DNA of 64,000 nt from Bacillus sp. NEB1478. Its GTDB lineage: Bacteria > Bacillota > Bacilli > Bacillales > Fictibacillaceae. The stretch is from NCBI RefSeq assembly GCF_031582965.1, contig NZ_CP134049.1, positions 620,001-684,000 on the forward strand, given 5' to 3'. This document shows, in pieces, positions 45,374 through 54,859 of the stretch. The translations under genes and the position numbers were made by a program. Under the pieces are notes generated by a model that was not told where the DNA came from, searched no databases, and saw nothing but the letters and a program-made list of their open reading frames with translations. Position 1 is the first letter of the stretch. Each line of letters begins with the position of its first letter.

Positions 45374-47011
45374 TTATTTAATAAAGCTTGATAACTGTTG
45401 TTCAACAGCAGGAGTGATCGAACCTGTTCCACCAAGAATGTACGTGTAATCTGTTTCACCTTTGTTTTGAGTTAGATAATTATTAATATTTCCTTCTAAT
45501 TTGTTAGAAGTTGTTAATAGGATTGGTGCACCCATGTAAGCTGCGAGTGGACTCCCTGATAACGCATCAGCAAAAACGTCACCTCTAGCAACAACTAACG
45601 TACTTAAATCCATACCAAAATTATTTATACCATAATTAGCTATATTAACAGAAACTTGATAACGGTTCAGCCCGCCGATTCTTTCAACCTTAGCACCGGT
45701 TCGCAATTGAGAGATTTTTGCCTTTACGTTATCAGAAACTGTTGCAGGTCCACCGACGATGATGAAATGTTTGATGTCAGCGTTATTTTTAATAAAGGTT
45801 TGAATGGAATCAGGAACTGAATTAGTACCTACTAATAAGATTGGCATCCCCATGTAACCAGCCATACCTGAGGCAGAGAGAGCATCAGGAAAGTTCATAC
45901 CGCTGGCAATAATGGCTGTATCTGTATAATCGGCAACTTTTTCGGCTACACCTGCAGAAACTGCGAAACGGTCTTTTCCGCCAATTCTTTCTATCGTTTG
46001 AATTCCCAATGATTTAAGCTGGTTTTCTACGTTTGTTGAAACAGAGCCTGTACCACCTAAAATAATGGCTTTACCCGGTTTGAGTCTTTTTAGTTCAGTA
46101 ACCGTGTTAGAAGGTAGCGCTTTTGTTGCTGTTAATAATACGGGTGCTCCTTCTGATGCAGCTAAAGGACCTCCAGATAATGCATCTGTATAAAGGTCTC
46201 CGCGCGTGATTATGACAGTATCGGAATAAGCATCGATTTTATCAAGTTCTTGGCTGATTCCCGTTGATACTTCATAACGATCTTTTCCGCCAATGCGTTT
46301 AAGCCCTGGAGATATTACATTATATGAGGACCAAACTGCATTTAAAGTTGTACTGTCTAATGCATTTAAAGAAAATGTATTAAAACCTGGCTGTACATTT
46401 AACGTTTCATTAAATGAAGCATTAAGTTCTTTTGGATCATTGTAATTAAAATACAAGTCCAGGGCGTCAGCATCTGTAGTCCCCTTAACATTCATAGTAG
46501 TACTGCCTTTTGCTAATCGTACTTCATGAGTAGCAGGTGAAGTTACCGCTAAAGAAGGCAACTGTGTAATAGGCAGTTCCGCAAAAGAGCCGGAAAGATT
46601 ATACTCGTAGCCTATTGGGTTATCACTATACCCTTCTACTTCCAATAAATACTCACCTGCAGGCAGATCAAATGAATAAGGATCATCAAATTCAAGCGGT
46701 TCTTCCGTATTTATATCAATAATAGAAAAGTAGATTTCATCTGTTTCACTGTATTTCTGCGTAATATCAAAGTGTCCGCCATTGGTTGAAAAGTAGTATT
46801 CATGCATCGTATAAGTATCGATATTATTTTTATAGGTTACCGAAGTTTGCAAGGCTTGCAAGCTTGATTTTGTATTCTGAACCATATTTCTTTCTGATAA
46901 TGAGTGAATTTGTACAGAATCATTGTTACTATTCGCGCTTACCGCATTTGTTAAGAATAGTGAGGTTAATAAGGTAAAAGAAACAGCACTTGCTAGTTTT
47001 TTAGACTTCAT
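45374..47011 (-). CDS. Secreted protein with three C-terminal CWB2 repeats
   Basis: The protein has 545 residues. A signal peptide (1-26) precedes a beta-rich N-terminal part. Residues 55-145 resemble a pre-peptidase C-terminal domain (DLPAGEYLLEVEGYS) and 150-235 an Ig-like domain. CWB2 repeats occupy 238-545 (RIGGKDRYEVSTGIS, RIGGKDRFAVSAGVA, RIGGLNRYQVSVNIA). No catalytic motif is visible, so it may be an adhesin or structural wall protein. The start follows AAAAGGGG. It is convergent with the DMFase-like gene and divergent from the large S8 protease. Confidence 0.9.
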   Translation of the reverse strand: MKSKKLASAVSFTLLTSLFLTNAVSANSNNDSVQIHSLSERNMVQNTKSSLQALQTSVTYKNNIDTYTMHEYYFSTNGGHFDITQKYSETDEIYFSIIDINTEEPLEFDDPYSFDLPAGEYLLEVEGYSDNPIGYEYNLSGSFAELPITQLPSLAVTSPATHEVRLAKGSTTMNVKGTTDADALDLYFNYNDPKELNASFNETLNVQPGFNTFSLNALDSTTLNAVWSSYNVISPGLKRIGGKDRYEVSTGISQELDKIDAYSDTVIITRGDLYTDALSGGPLAASEGAPVLLTATKALPSNTVTELKRLKPGKAIILGGTGSVSTNVENQLKSLGIQTIERIGGKDRFAVSAGVAEKVADYTDTAIIASGMNFPDALSASGMAGYMGMPILLVGTNSVPDSIQTFIKNNADIKHFIIVGGPATVSDNVKAKISQLRTGAKVERIGGLNRYQVSVNIANYGINNFGMDLSTLVVARGDVFADALSGSPLAAYMGAPILLTTSNKLEGNINNYLTQNKGETDYTYILGGTGSITPAVEQQLSSFIK

Positions 47012-47249
47012 GATTGTTCCCCTTTTTATGAGCTATACCAATGGCATGCAAGATAATAATATAGGAAAATAACACGAATACAATAGGAAGAAATTACTAA
47101 TATAATCTATTTTTTAACAAAAAAGATTCAATACTAAAATTCATTTAGACTAAATCTATATGGAGAGCCTAATGGCATGACTTTTTGCTAAATAATTACA
47201 TTTATTGTATTTTTATGGGTCTTTAGTACCTGTGATTCTTTAAGTTTTC

Positions 47250-47258
47250 TGCTATACT
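47250..47258 (+). promoter_or_regulatory. Extended -10 promoter of the large S8 protease gene
   Basis: TGCTATACT (TGn plus TATACT) lies about 50 bases before the start codon; the -35 is poor. The rest of the 299-base divergent gap (47012-47310) is AT-rich with no other clear signal. Confidence 0.5.
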
Positions 47259-47310
47259 CAACTTAGCTTATTTTTACATAATAAGTAAAATTATGGCAGG
47301 GGGAAAGAGA

Positions 47311-50300
47311 TTGAATAAGTGGAAGAAGCAACTTGCTGTACTGGGCTTAAGTACTAGTTTAGTAGCAACAGGAATACCTTTAAAAGCCTCAGCATTAAAC
47401 AGTGTGAAAAATGAAAATAGGTTATTAAATCAATTTATTAATACTAAGCTTGATGCGAAGAAAAAAGACCAGCCCTCTTTCAGTAAAGATACACTTATTA
47501 TTAAATATAATCACTCCATTACACTAAATGAGCATAGTCGTGCAGGAGCGACACCTATTAGAAGTGTACCTTCTTTAAACTATACAGTAGTAAAAATAAA
47601 GAAAAAAGGCACGATGGATCAAGTTTTAAAAGCTTATAAAAAATTGGGGAAAGTAGAAGTTGTAAGTCCAAGTGTTATGTATACGACACAAACGACAAAC
47701 GATCCTAAAGCATCAAAACAATATCACTTGTCTCTATTGCAATTGGAAAAAGCGCAACAGCTTGCTGGCAATGCTTCTGTTAAAGTAGCGGTTATCGACC
47801 AAGGGGCGGATAGAGACCACCCTGAACTTCAAGGACAACTATTGCCAGGCTATAATACAGTAAATCCTACAAATCAGCCTACGCCGGATTTTCATGGTAC
47901 ACATGTTTCCGGTATTATAGCTGCTAAAAAGAACAATGGTGTTGGAGGTTATGGAGTAAATCCTAATGCCAAAATATTAAATATCGATGTGTTTGACCGT
48001 GATGGTGGAGCATATGATTTTGCTATTGCAGATGCGATTCTTTATGCGGTAAATCATGGAGCTAAAGTTATAAATATGAGTCTTGGCGGCTCTATGCCTT
48101 CACCATTAATTGAAGATGCTGTGAAAAAAGCAATTAACGCTAAGGTGACGGTTGTGGCTGCTGCTGGTAATGAAGGCAATGACTCATTAAGTTACCCTGC
48201 TGCTTATGAAGGTGTAATTTCAGTTGGTTCAACAAACAGCGCAAATAAGCTCTCCAGCTATTCATCCTATGGACCTTCTGTTGATTTAGTTGCACCGGGT
48301 GAAAAAATTTATGCACCGATTTATGAGTTAGAGCGTAAATCTAGCTTTGATTATTTGAGCGGTACATCAATGGCCACACCAGTAGTAGCTGGTGTCGCAT
48401 CACTTCTTTTAGCAAAGAATCCAAACTTAACCCCTGCACAAGTAGAGTATGTGCTTGAGCATACCGCAAAGGATCTTGGTACGAGAGGTTTTGATGTAAG
48501 ATACGCAAACGGGTTAGTAAATCCGGTAGCAGCGTTAAGTTATGATGTTAAGAAAATACCAGCTTCCGTTAAAAATCCAGTAACACAGACAGACATACTG
48601 GCAAAAGCAAAAAAGATTAATTTAACCGGAAAGTATTCGTATAGCGGAAAAATTACAAAAGCTAATGAGATTCAATGGATCAAATTTGAAGTGAAAAAAG
48701 GTGAGTATATTCAAACATCTCTAATTGGTGCTGCTGCTTATGATTATAAGTACAAGATGAACTTATATTCAAAAGAGGGTAATAAATATATTGATGTCAA
48801 CCAAGTGAGAGAAGGGAAAACAGAAGGCAAGCTATATAAGGTACCTTATTCGGGGACATTGGCAATCGGCATAAAAGATGTAAATGGAAGCTTTGATGAT
48901 TCTGGAAAAGGCTTGTCACACTTCACATTAAATATTCAAAAAGACAGTAAGCTATTAGAAGATAATGTCGACTTGGCTCATCCTGTCGTCATTAATTCTC
49001 TTCCTTATTCTTCAAAAAGTAAATCCTTAACCTTAACGGGAAGTGAAGGAGACGAAGATTACTTTAAATTTTCTGTAAAAAACAAGCAGCTTGTACGTTT
49101 AAAGTTAACCGGAGTACCAGGAGTTGATACGAGTCTCAATGTTTATCTTGCTGATCAATTGACGTCTACAGAATCAGAAGATGAGCCGGCTGAACCAATG
49201 TTTTATTCTAATTCTCTAGGATATGGAGAAGGAGAAACATTAGTGTTTGAAGCTGAACCCGAAATGGAATATGCCATTTCAGTTTCAAATATGAGAAATT
49301 ATTATGATTGGGAATACGATTTCTATATGAATGAAGATATGGTCTTTGTTCCAAATAAGCCGGCTTCTTCTAATCTGCCATATGTATTGTCTGCAGAAGG
49401 AAAAGTACTACCTGCAGATGAAGATAATTATCCATTAAACCAGGATATGACTGAGGATGATTATGAAGATGGGGCAATCAATACAGAAGACTATGTTAAA
49501 TTAAAACAAGAATCTAGAGATCTTCTTCATAAACTTGGCAAGGCAGAGGAAGGTGAAGAAGATGAAGGCGAAATAGACTTTGAACTAATTAAAGAGTCCG
49601 CATTGAAATATGAAATAGGTAAATCTAAAACTGGCTATTTACAAAACTTAGAAGATGAAGATTGGTATGTAGTAAATCCTGGTGTGACAGGAATATATGG
49701 TTTTAATTTTACATCCAAGCCCATGGTAGAAGTATATCAACTAGTTAAAGAGGAATATGACGGTGAATCCTTTGAGTTCTTTAGTCAAATTGGCGGCAAT
49801 TATACTTGGGATTGGTACGGTGTTAACCTCAAAAACGAATTAAACGTAGGATTAAAAAAAGGAAAACCGTATTATATCAGAGTAATGAATGATCAGTTTA
49901 GCGAAAATGGCGTGTTGTATAATAGCTACTCGTTTACATCAGGTTTAAAGGTAAATAACCCTGAAGATAAATACGAAAATAATGATAGCTTAGACAATGC
50001 TAAATATTTACCAGCCAGTAAATTCACAGGTAATTTTGCTATGCCGAATGATCAAGATGTGTTTTATTTAAAACCAAATAAACTTGATACCTTATTCGGT
50101 GTAAATATTGACCGGTCAAGTGTAACAAAAGATTTATTGAAAAAATATCCAGCTGAGTTATTAGACAACTTTTACAGTGCAGCCGTTATCTTTGAAGACA
50201 CGAATAATAATCGTAAACTTGATGATAATGAATACGATACGATGAGGTTTATAGAACGAGGCTGGGAATCGGGTAACACGAGTGGATCATTCCTTGCTAA

Positions 50301-50772
50301 AAAAGGAAAAGGATATGTAATTGCTATTATTGGATTTACGGAAGGGATTAATCCAACCTTACTTCCATATTCTGCGACTATCGCTCCTGTAAATACAAAG
50401 GACGAAGATGACGGATCGGTTATTAAAAATAACAAGCCATCAAAGCCGCTAACCTTTAAAAAAGAAAGCTCTAAAAAATATACCGCGCAAGGATATTTGA
50501 ATGCCAGTGTTCCTAACGGGGATTCTGATTGGTATACGCTGAATGTTGATCAAGATAGAGCTGTTCAAGTCACTTTTGGTTTTAAAAATGATATTGATGG
50601 AATAATCTCAATTTATAAAGATGGTCAGTTGGTACAAAAAGCCGATTATTATCGATTGGGAGATTCAGAAATATTGCGTACAAACCTGAAAAAGGGAACT
50701 TACTATATTGAGGTTAAGGATACAAACCGAAACGCAAGCCTCAACCCTTATTCTTTAAACGTATATTATTGA
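47311..50772 (+). CDS. Large secreted S8 protease with multiple PPC-like domains
   Basis: The secreted subtilisin-type protease has 1153 residues. A signal peptide (1-29) and a prodomain (55-125) come first. The peptidase domain has Asp163 (VIDQG, where DTG is usual), His195 (DFHGTHVSG), Asn287 (AAGNEG) and Ser353 (SGTSMATP). About 730 residues follow that seem to hold five pre-peptidase C-terminal-like beta modules, each with a D-x-D-aromatic turn (GDEDYF, EDEDWY, NDQDVFY, GDSDWY), and a very acidic stretch around 640-765. TTG 47311 is chosen because AGGGGGAAA lies directly before it; the upstream ATG at 47293 contains that ribosome-binding site. There is no CWB2 or LPXTG anchor, so the protease is probably released or loosely bound. 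Confidence 0.9.
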   Translation: MNKWKKQLAVLGLSTSLVATGIPLKASALNSVKNENRLLNQFINTKLDAKKKDQPSFSKDTLIIKYNHSITLNEHSRAGATPIRSVPSLNYTVVKIKKKGTMDQVLKAYKKLGKVEVVSPSVMYTTQTTNDPKASKQYHLSLLQLEKAQQLAGNASVKVAVIDQGADRDHPELQGQLLPGYNTVNPTNQPTPDFHGTHVSGIIAAKKNNGVGGYGVNPNAKILNIDVFDRDGGAYDFAIADAILYAVNHGAKVINMSLGGSMPSPLIEDAVKKAINAKVTVVAAAGNEGNDSLSYPAAYEGVISVGSTNSANKLSSYSSYGPSVDLVAPGEKIYAPIYELERKSSFDYLSGTSMATPVVAGVASLLLAKNPNLTPAQVEYVLEHTAKDLGTRGFDVRYANGLVNPVAALSYDVKKIPASVKNPVTQTDILAKAKKINLTGKYSYSGKITKANEIQWIKFEVKKGEYIQTSLIGAAAYDYKYKMNLYSKEGNKYIDVNQVREGKTEGKLYKVPYSGTLAIGIKDVNGSFDDSGKGLSHFTLNIQKDSKLLEDNVDLAHPVVINSLPYSSKSKSLTLTGSEGDEDYFKFSVKNKQLVRLKLTGVPGVDTSLNVYLADQLTSTESEDEPAEPMFYSNSLGYGEGETLVFEAEPEMEYAISVSNMRNYYDWEYDFYMNEDMVFVPNKPASSNLPYVLSAEGKVLPADEDNYPLNQDMTEDDYEDGAINTEDYVKLKQESRDLLHKLGKAEEGEEDEGEIDFELIKESALKYEIGKSKTGYLQNLEDEDWYVVNPGVTGIYGFNFTSKPMVEVYQLVKEEYDGESFEFFSQIGGNYTWDWYGVNLKNELNVGLKKGKPYYIRVMNDQFSENGVLYNSYSFTSGLKVNNPEDKYENNDSLDNAKYLPASKFTGNFAMPNDQDVFYLKPNKLDTLFGVNIDRSSVTKDLLKKYPAELLDNFYSAAVIFEDTNNNRKLDDNEYDTMRFIERGWESGNTSGSFLAKKGKGYVIAIIGFTEGINPTLLPYSATIAPVNTKDEDDGSVIKNNKPSKPLTFKKESSKKYTAQGYLNASVPNGDSDWYTLNVDQDRAVQVTFGFKNDIDGIISIYKDGQLVQKADYYRLGDSEILRTNLKKGTYYIEVKDTNRNASLNPYSLNVYY

Positions 50773-50775
50773 TCG

Positions 50776-50813
50776 AAAAAAGACGACTCAGATATGAATG
50801 AGTCGTCTTTTTT
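50776..50813 (+). terminator. Terminator of the large S8 protease gene
   Basis: AAAAAAGACGACTCA/TGAGTCGTCTTTTTT, a perfect 15-bp stem with an 8-base loop. Confidence 0.93.
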
Positions 50814-50897
50814 ATGTGACAATAATTAGTATTTTTGTAAATAAAAGTATACTAGGAGTGTTTTCCCTATTATTATATAAAATAGGGGGAATATAAC

Positions 50898-52310
50898 ATG
50901 TTACTTAAATGGATTGCTTTATTAACTTTTCTTACAGGCACACTTACGGCTCAAGAGCATTCAACTGTAGGCACGCTTGTAAATAATTTCACTGTGCTTA
51001 GTGGTGAGAAAGATTTTAAAGACGAAGTACCTAAGAGACCATACCAATGGGAGATAACAAAACCAGCTGGGCCAGGACTCCAGGGGTATGCATCCCAAAC
51101 TTCTGTTTTCCCAGGTAAGAAGTTAGATTTATATATTAATAGTACGGATTCTTACAAAATTGAAATCTACCGTATGGGATATTATAGAGAAAAGGGAGCA
51201 AAACTGGTAACTACAATAAATAACTTGTCTCCGTTTTTACAAGAAGCCTCACCAGACGAAAAAACGATGAAGGCAAATTGGAAACGTACTCTATCGGTTA
51301 AAATAAATAAATCATGGAAATCCGGTGTTTATTTAGCAAAATTAATTAATTCCAATCAAAAGGAAAAATACATTACATTCGTTGTAAAAGAAAAAAGCCC
51401 TAAAGCACAGATAGGGATGCTGATTTCAACAAATACGTATCAAGCTTACAATAATTGGGGAGGTAAGAGTCTTTATGGGTATAATAGTACAAATAAAGAA
51501 GCTGCCTTAAACGTATCATTCGACCGTCCTTATAATAATGGGAGAGGTTCTGGAGAGTTTTTAACATACGAATATAACATGGTTCGTTGGATGGAAAAAA
51601 GGGGTTATCAAATGACCTATTTTACAGATACTGATATAGATAATGGTCTTTTATCAAGTCTTAAAACAAAATTATTAATTATTCCCGGTCATGATGAGTA
51701 TTGGACAAAAGCGATGAGGGATAGTATTCAAAAGGAAACAAACAACCGGATGAATTTAGCCGTTTTTAATGCAAATGTTGCATACTGGCAAGTAAGGCTT
51801 AATGAAAAGGATCGAATAATGGTCGGGTATAAAAACCGAGCAGCTGAAGATCCATATTTAAAAACACATCCGAAAGAAGTTACTACAAAGTTTCGAAATG
51901 CACCTGTAAGCCGTCCGGAAACAGAAGTGCTCGGTTTAATGTACAGAGGAATTCCCGAGCAAAAACAACAGCCGCTCGTAATATCTAATCCATCACACTG
52001 GATCTTTAAAGGAACAGGATTGAAAAAAGGTGATCAAATTCCCGGTGTAGTCGGTGGGGAGGTCGATCGCTATGATGGACCTGAAGAAGATGCTGACATA
52101 CTTGCAACTTCGCCAGTGCGATTATACGGTGCGGATTCAGTGTCGCATGTAATCTGGTATAAAAAGCCAGGCGGAGGCAAAGTATTTGCAACAGGTACAT
52201 TTTTTTGGAACTGGTTTTTAGATTCATTTGGTCACGAGACATTTGCGGAGCCGAATAAGCAAATTGAACAAATTACGATTAATGCATTAAACGGGTTATT
52301 AAAAGATTGA
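50898..52310 (+). CDS. Dimethylformamidase-beta-like domain protein without CWB2
   Basis: The 470-residue protein is a close paralogue of the C-terminal 425 residues of the 43110 gene. Long blocks are near-identical (NTYQAYNNWGGKSLYGYNS, YFTDTDIDNGLLS, NANVAYWQVRL, GGEVD). It has a weak signal-like start (MLLKWIALLTFLTGTLTAQE). The segment VNNFTVLSGEKDF at about 28-40 aligns with the end of the last CWB2 repeat of its paralogue (INNFTILGGDGSV), so the gene looks like a copy that lost its wall-binding repeats. The ribosome-binding site AGGGGGAA is clear. Function unknown. Confidence 0.87.
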   Translation: MLLKWIALLTFLTGTLTAQEHSTVGTLVNNFTVLSGEKDFKDEVPKRPYQWEITKPAGPGLQGYASQTSVFPGKKLDLYINSTDSYKIEIYRMGYYREKGAKLVTTINNLSPFLQEASPDEKTMKANWKRTLSVKINKSWKSGVYLAKLINSNQKEKYITFVVKEKSPKAQIGMLISTNTYQAYNNWGGKSLYGYNSTNKEAALNVSFDRPYNNGRGSGEFLTYEYNMVRWMEKRGYQMTYFTDTDIDNGLLSSLKTKLLIIPGHDEYWTKAMRDSIQKETNNRMNLAVFNANVAYWQVRLNEKDRIMVGYKNRAAEDPYLKTHPKEVTTKFRNAPVSRPETEVLGLMYRGIPEQKQQPLVISNPSHWIFKGTGLKKGDQIPGVVGGEVDRYDGPEEDADILATSPVRLYGADSVSHVIWYKKPGGGKVFATGTFFWNWFLDSFGHETFAEPNKQIEQITINALNGLLKD

Positions 52311-52319
52311 TTAATTATT

Positions 52320-52344
52320 CCCTCTCATTATGAGAGGTTTTTTT
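52320..52344 (+). terminator. Terminator of the DMFase-like paralogue
   Basis: CCTCTCAT/ATGAGAGG with a very short loop and seven T residues. Confidence 0.85.
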
Positions 52345-52410
52345 GATGCATTCTTAAGTTGTAAATTATTTGAAAGTTATTTAAAAACAGGTACTTAATC
52401 CTAAAAAATG

Positions 52411-52419
52411 TGATAGAAT
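52411..52419 (+). promoter_or_regulatory. Extended -10 promoter of galU
   Basis: TGATAGAAT (TGn plus TAGAAT), 59 bases before the ATG, with no clear -35. The surrounding 14-mer ATGTGATAGAATAA is the same as at the GntR promoter. Confidence 0.45.
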
Positions 52420-52477
52420 AACTTGGAAAGTATTTAATGAATTTTCCTGAAATAACAAAATAGAGGGGTCAAGAAAG

Positions 52478-53368
52478 ATGAAAGTTAAAAAGGCAATTAT
52501 CCCAGCAGCAGGATTGGGCACAAGATTTTTACCTGCCACAAAGGCTATGCCTAAAGAAATGTTACCTATTGTAGATAAACCTACTATTCAATATATTGTG
52601 GAAGAAGCTATCGAATCAGGTATTGAAGATATTATTATTGTAACTGGTAAAGGAAAGAGAGCTATAGAAGATCATTTTGATCATGCATTTGAGCTTGAAC
52701 AGAATCTTTTTGAAAAAGGCAAAACAGAATTGCTGGAAAAAGTGCAGCATACATCGAAAATGGCAGATATTCATTATATACGTCAAAAAGAACCAAAAGG
52801 ACTTGGACATGCAGTTTGGTGTGCAAGAAAGTTTATTGGAGACGAACCGTTTGCTGTATTACTAGGTGACGATATTGTAAAAGGTGAAAAGCCTTGCTTA
52901 AAACAATTAATTGAGCAATATGAAAAAACAGGATCCTCTATTATCGGGGTTCAAGAGGTAGCTGAAGAACAGACAAGCCGTTATGGTATCATTGATCCAA
53001 TGACCAAAGATGGACGTCTCTATGGCGTACATAATTTTGTAGAAAAACCTGCGCTTGGAACTGCTCCTTCCAATTTGGCTATTATGGGCAGATATCTATT
53101 AACTCCAGAGATTTTTCAGTTCTTGGGTCAACAAGAAATCGGAGCAGGCGGAGAGATTCAGTTAACAGACGCTATACAAAAGTTAAATACGTTCCAGCGT
53201 GTGTTTGCCTATGACTTTGAGGGAACAAGATATGACGTTGGAGAAAAACTAGGATTTATTATGACGACACTTGATTTTGCTCTAAGAGATCGGGAAATAA
53301 GTAAGAACTTGTTGCCTGAATTGGAAAAACTAGTTGAGCAAAGTAAAAGCTTATTTGCTGTCAATTGA
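52478..53368 (+). CDS. galU: UTP-glucose-1-phosphate uridylyltransferase
   Basis: The nucleotidyltransferase (296 residues; gtaB in B. subtilis) makes UDP-glucose from UTP and glucose-1-phosphate. The nucleotide-binding motif [19 protein letters not shown] is at 10-28; [11 protein letters not shown] and the [11 protein letters not shown] segment are typical. UDP-glucose feeds galE (38105) and the UDP-glucose dehydrogenase (60691), so this gene links the sugar-nucleotide supply to the polysaccharide operon. It is convergent with the LCP gene, as in the B. subtilis gtaB-tagU neighbourhood. Confidence 0.95.
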   Translation: MKVKKAIIPAAGLGTRFLPATKAMPKEMLPIVDKPTIQYIVEEAIESGIEDIIIVTGKGKRAIEDHFDHAFELEQNLFEKGKTELLEKVQHTSKMADIHYIRQKEPKGLGHAVWCARKFIGDEPFAVLLGDDIVKGEKPCLKQLIEQYEKTGSSIIGVQEVAEEQTSRYGIIDPMTKDGRLYGVHNFVEKPALGTAPSNLAIMGRYLLTPEIFQFLGQQEIGAGGEIQLTDAIQKLNTFQRVFAYDFEGTRYDVGEKLGFIMTTLDFALRDREISKNLLPELEKLVEQSKSLFAVN

Positions 53369-53378
53369 TTACACGAAG

Positions 53379-53411
53379 AAGAGGGAAATCTCATGATGAG
53401 ATTTCCCTCTT
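53379..53411. terminator. Bidirectional terminator between galU and the LCP gene
   Basis: Arms of 16 bases (53379-53394 and 53396-53411; core AGAGGGAAATCTCAT) around a single G, T-rich outside. Confidence 0.9.
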
Positions 53412-53415
53412 TCTT

Positions 53416-54357
53416 TTACAGCTCCAGATGTTCTTTTAAAACGGAAGTTATTCGGTTTCTTTCTTCTTCACTAACATTAAAGTAGTAGATCCCATCAATC
53501 TTACCACCTTTTCCCTTAATCTCTAAGGATTGTACACTTTTCCTAGCGCCCTTATAATTTGCTTGTATATCTTTCATTTCATCAAAAGCCATATTAGTCG
53601 TGATATTGTCACCCATTACACCTAAAATATCACCAAGTTTTGTAATTGAGGATAATTGGGCACCTTCATCAATAATAGAATTGATAACCTGTCTCTGTCT
53701 TTCATTTCTTCCAAAATCACCTCTAGGATCCTGTTTCCTCATTCTAGAATATGCAAGAGCTTCTTCACCGTCGAGATTTAATGTGCCTTTTGGAAAATTA
53801 TAGCCTTCGTAATTAAATGCTAATCTTTCATTGTCAACAGTTACGCCACCTAAAGCATTGACAATTCCTTTAAAACTCTCCATGTTAACTTTCATAAAGT
53901 AATCAATTGGTATGTTCAGAAAGTTTTCAACTGTTTCTATTGCCATCTTGGTACCGCCGAATGCGTAAGCATGATTTATTTTATCTTGTGTACCCTTGCC
54001 AATAATCTCTGTTCGAGTATCACGTGGGATACTTGTCATATACATAGAATTATTTTTTGGATTAACTGTTACAACAATTGTTGTGTCTGAACGGCCGCGG
54101 TCACCTTTTCTTTCATCTACACCGAGAATTAGAATAGATAGAGGGTCTTGATTCGATAGGTTTAATTTACCGTCCCTTTTTTCAGAACCGCTCCATTCAC
54201 TTTCATCGTGCATTTTTCCAACTGTATCTTTAACAGAAGAATAAACGAAATAAGCATATCCAGCTCCAGCTAATACTAAAACACAAAAAATAATACTTAT
54301 TATTTTTAATGTTTTTTTCTTTCTTTTTCCTTTTTTTCTTTCAGACCGGTTCGCCAT
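53416..54357 (-). CDS. tagU: LytR-CpsA-Psr family glycopolymer ligase, TagU-like
   Basis: The membrane-anchored phosphotransferase (313 residues) attaches anionic polymers from undecaprenyl-phosphate carriers to peptidoglycan. A basic N-terminus and one membrane span (18-38) precede the LCP domain (about 70-225). Conserved motifs include ILGVDERKGDRGRSDT, SIPRDTR, KINHAYAFGG and the Arg-rich AYSRMRKQDPRGDFGRNERQRQV. Adjacency to galU and a polysaccharide operon fits TagU (LytR); TagT or TagV identity cannot be excluded from sequence alone. The minus-strand leader has two perfect TGTAAA half-sites ten bases apart. Confidence 0.92.
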   Translation of the reverse strand: MANRSERKKGKRKKKTLKIISIIFCVLVLAGAGYAYFVYSSVKDTVGKMHDESEWSGSEKRDGKLNLSNQDPLSILILGVDERKGDRGRSDTTIVVTVNPKNNSMYMTSIPRDTRTEIIGKGTQDKINHAYAFGGTKMAIETVENFLNIPIDYFMKVNMESFKGIVNALGGVTVDNERLAFNYEGYNFPKGTLNLDGEEALAYSRMRKQDPRGDFGRNERQRQVINSIIDEGAQLSSITKLGDILGVMGDNITTNMAFDEMKDIQANYKGARKSVQSLEIKGKGGKIDGIYYFNVSEEERNRITSVLKEHLEL

Positions 54358-54414
54358 TATATCATTCCTTTTTATTTAACTTTTTCTATTTATTATGACA
54401 ATTTATAGCATGTA

Positions 54415-54430
54415 TTTACATACTTTTACA
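54415..54430 (-). promoter_or_regulatory. WalR-like TGTAAA-N4-TGTAAA repeat before the LCP gene
   Basis: Two exact TGTAAA hexamers are separated by AGTA on the minus strand, 58-73 bases upstream of the LCP start codon. The WalR consensus needs a 5-base spacer, so this is a variant or a different regulator's site. Confidence 0.3.
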
Positions 54431-54796
54431 ACTATATTATTATATTATCCGAACTATTTTTTTTCAATTTATTTTTTGAAATTATATTCCGATAGAATAT
54501 TAAACTTTTGTTTAAATTTTATTACCTTAGTGTTAATATTATTATGGTTGTAAAATTTGTTTAAATTTTGAAGAAATACTTATTTTATGTCGATGTGGAA
54601 TTAGAAGGTTCCATTTCAATCTTTGAATGATACATTTAATGGCGATTACACGTTCGCAAAACAATCTTAGGCATCTAAAGTTTTAGTGTTTAAAAGGAAG
54701 TATATCTGGGTGAGAATGTTAGACTCTAAAAATTAAGGTGAGATGAAGTTGTTTTGAAGGGGTATGGTGCAAAGTAAGTTAAATGAATATCTTTCA

Positions 54797-54830
54797 TAGA
54801 CTCCCAACAAGATCTTATTAAGGGGGTCTA
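54797..54830 (+). promoter_or_regulatory. Leader hairpin upstream of the polysaccharide operon
   Basis: TAGACTCCC and GGGGGTCTA can pair over 9 bp (one G-T) around a 16-base loop that contains AGATCT, followed by AAAATTTG. It ends 29 bases before the GT2 start codon. It lacks a T-run, so a regulatory or pausing hairpin is as likely as a terminator. Confidence 0.4.
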
Positions 54831-54859
54831 AAATTTGTTAATTATAAGGAGTACTTGAA

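Larger units (their letters stand above)
54358..54859. other. 502-bp AT-rich divergent intergenic region
   Basis: No gene is supported here. It holds the LCP promoter region, a TTAAACTTTTGTTTAA inverted repeat (54500-54515), the TGTAAA pair below and a leader hairpin just before the polysaccharide operon (54797-54830). The long region may include a transcribed leader for that operon; no known riboswitch or antiterminator RNA was recognised. Confidence 0.6.
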
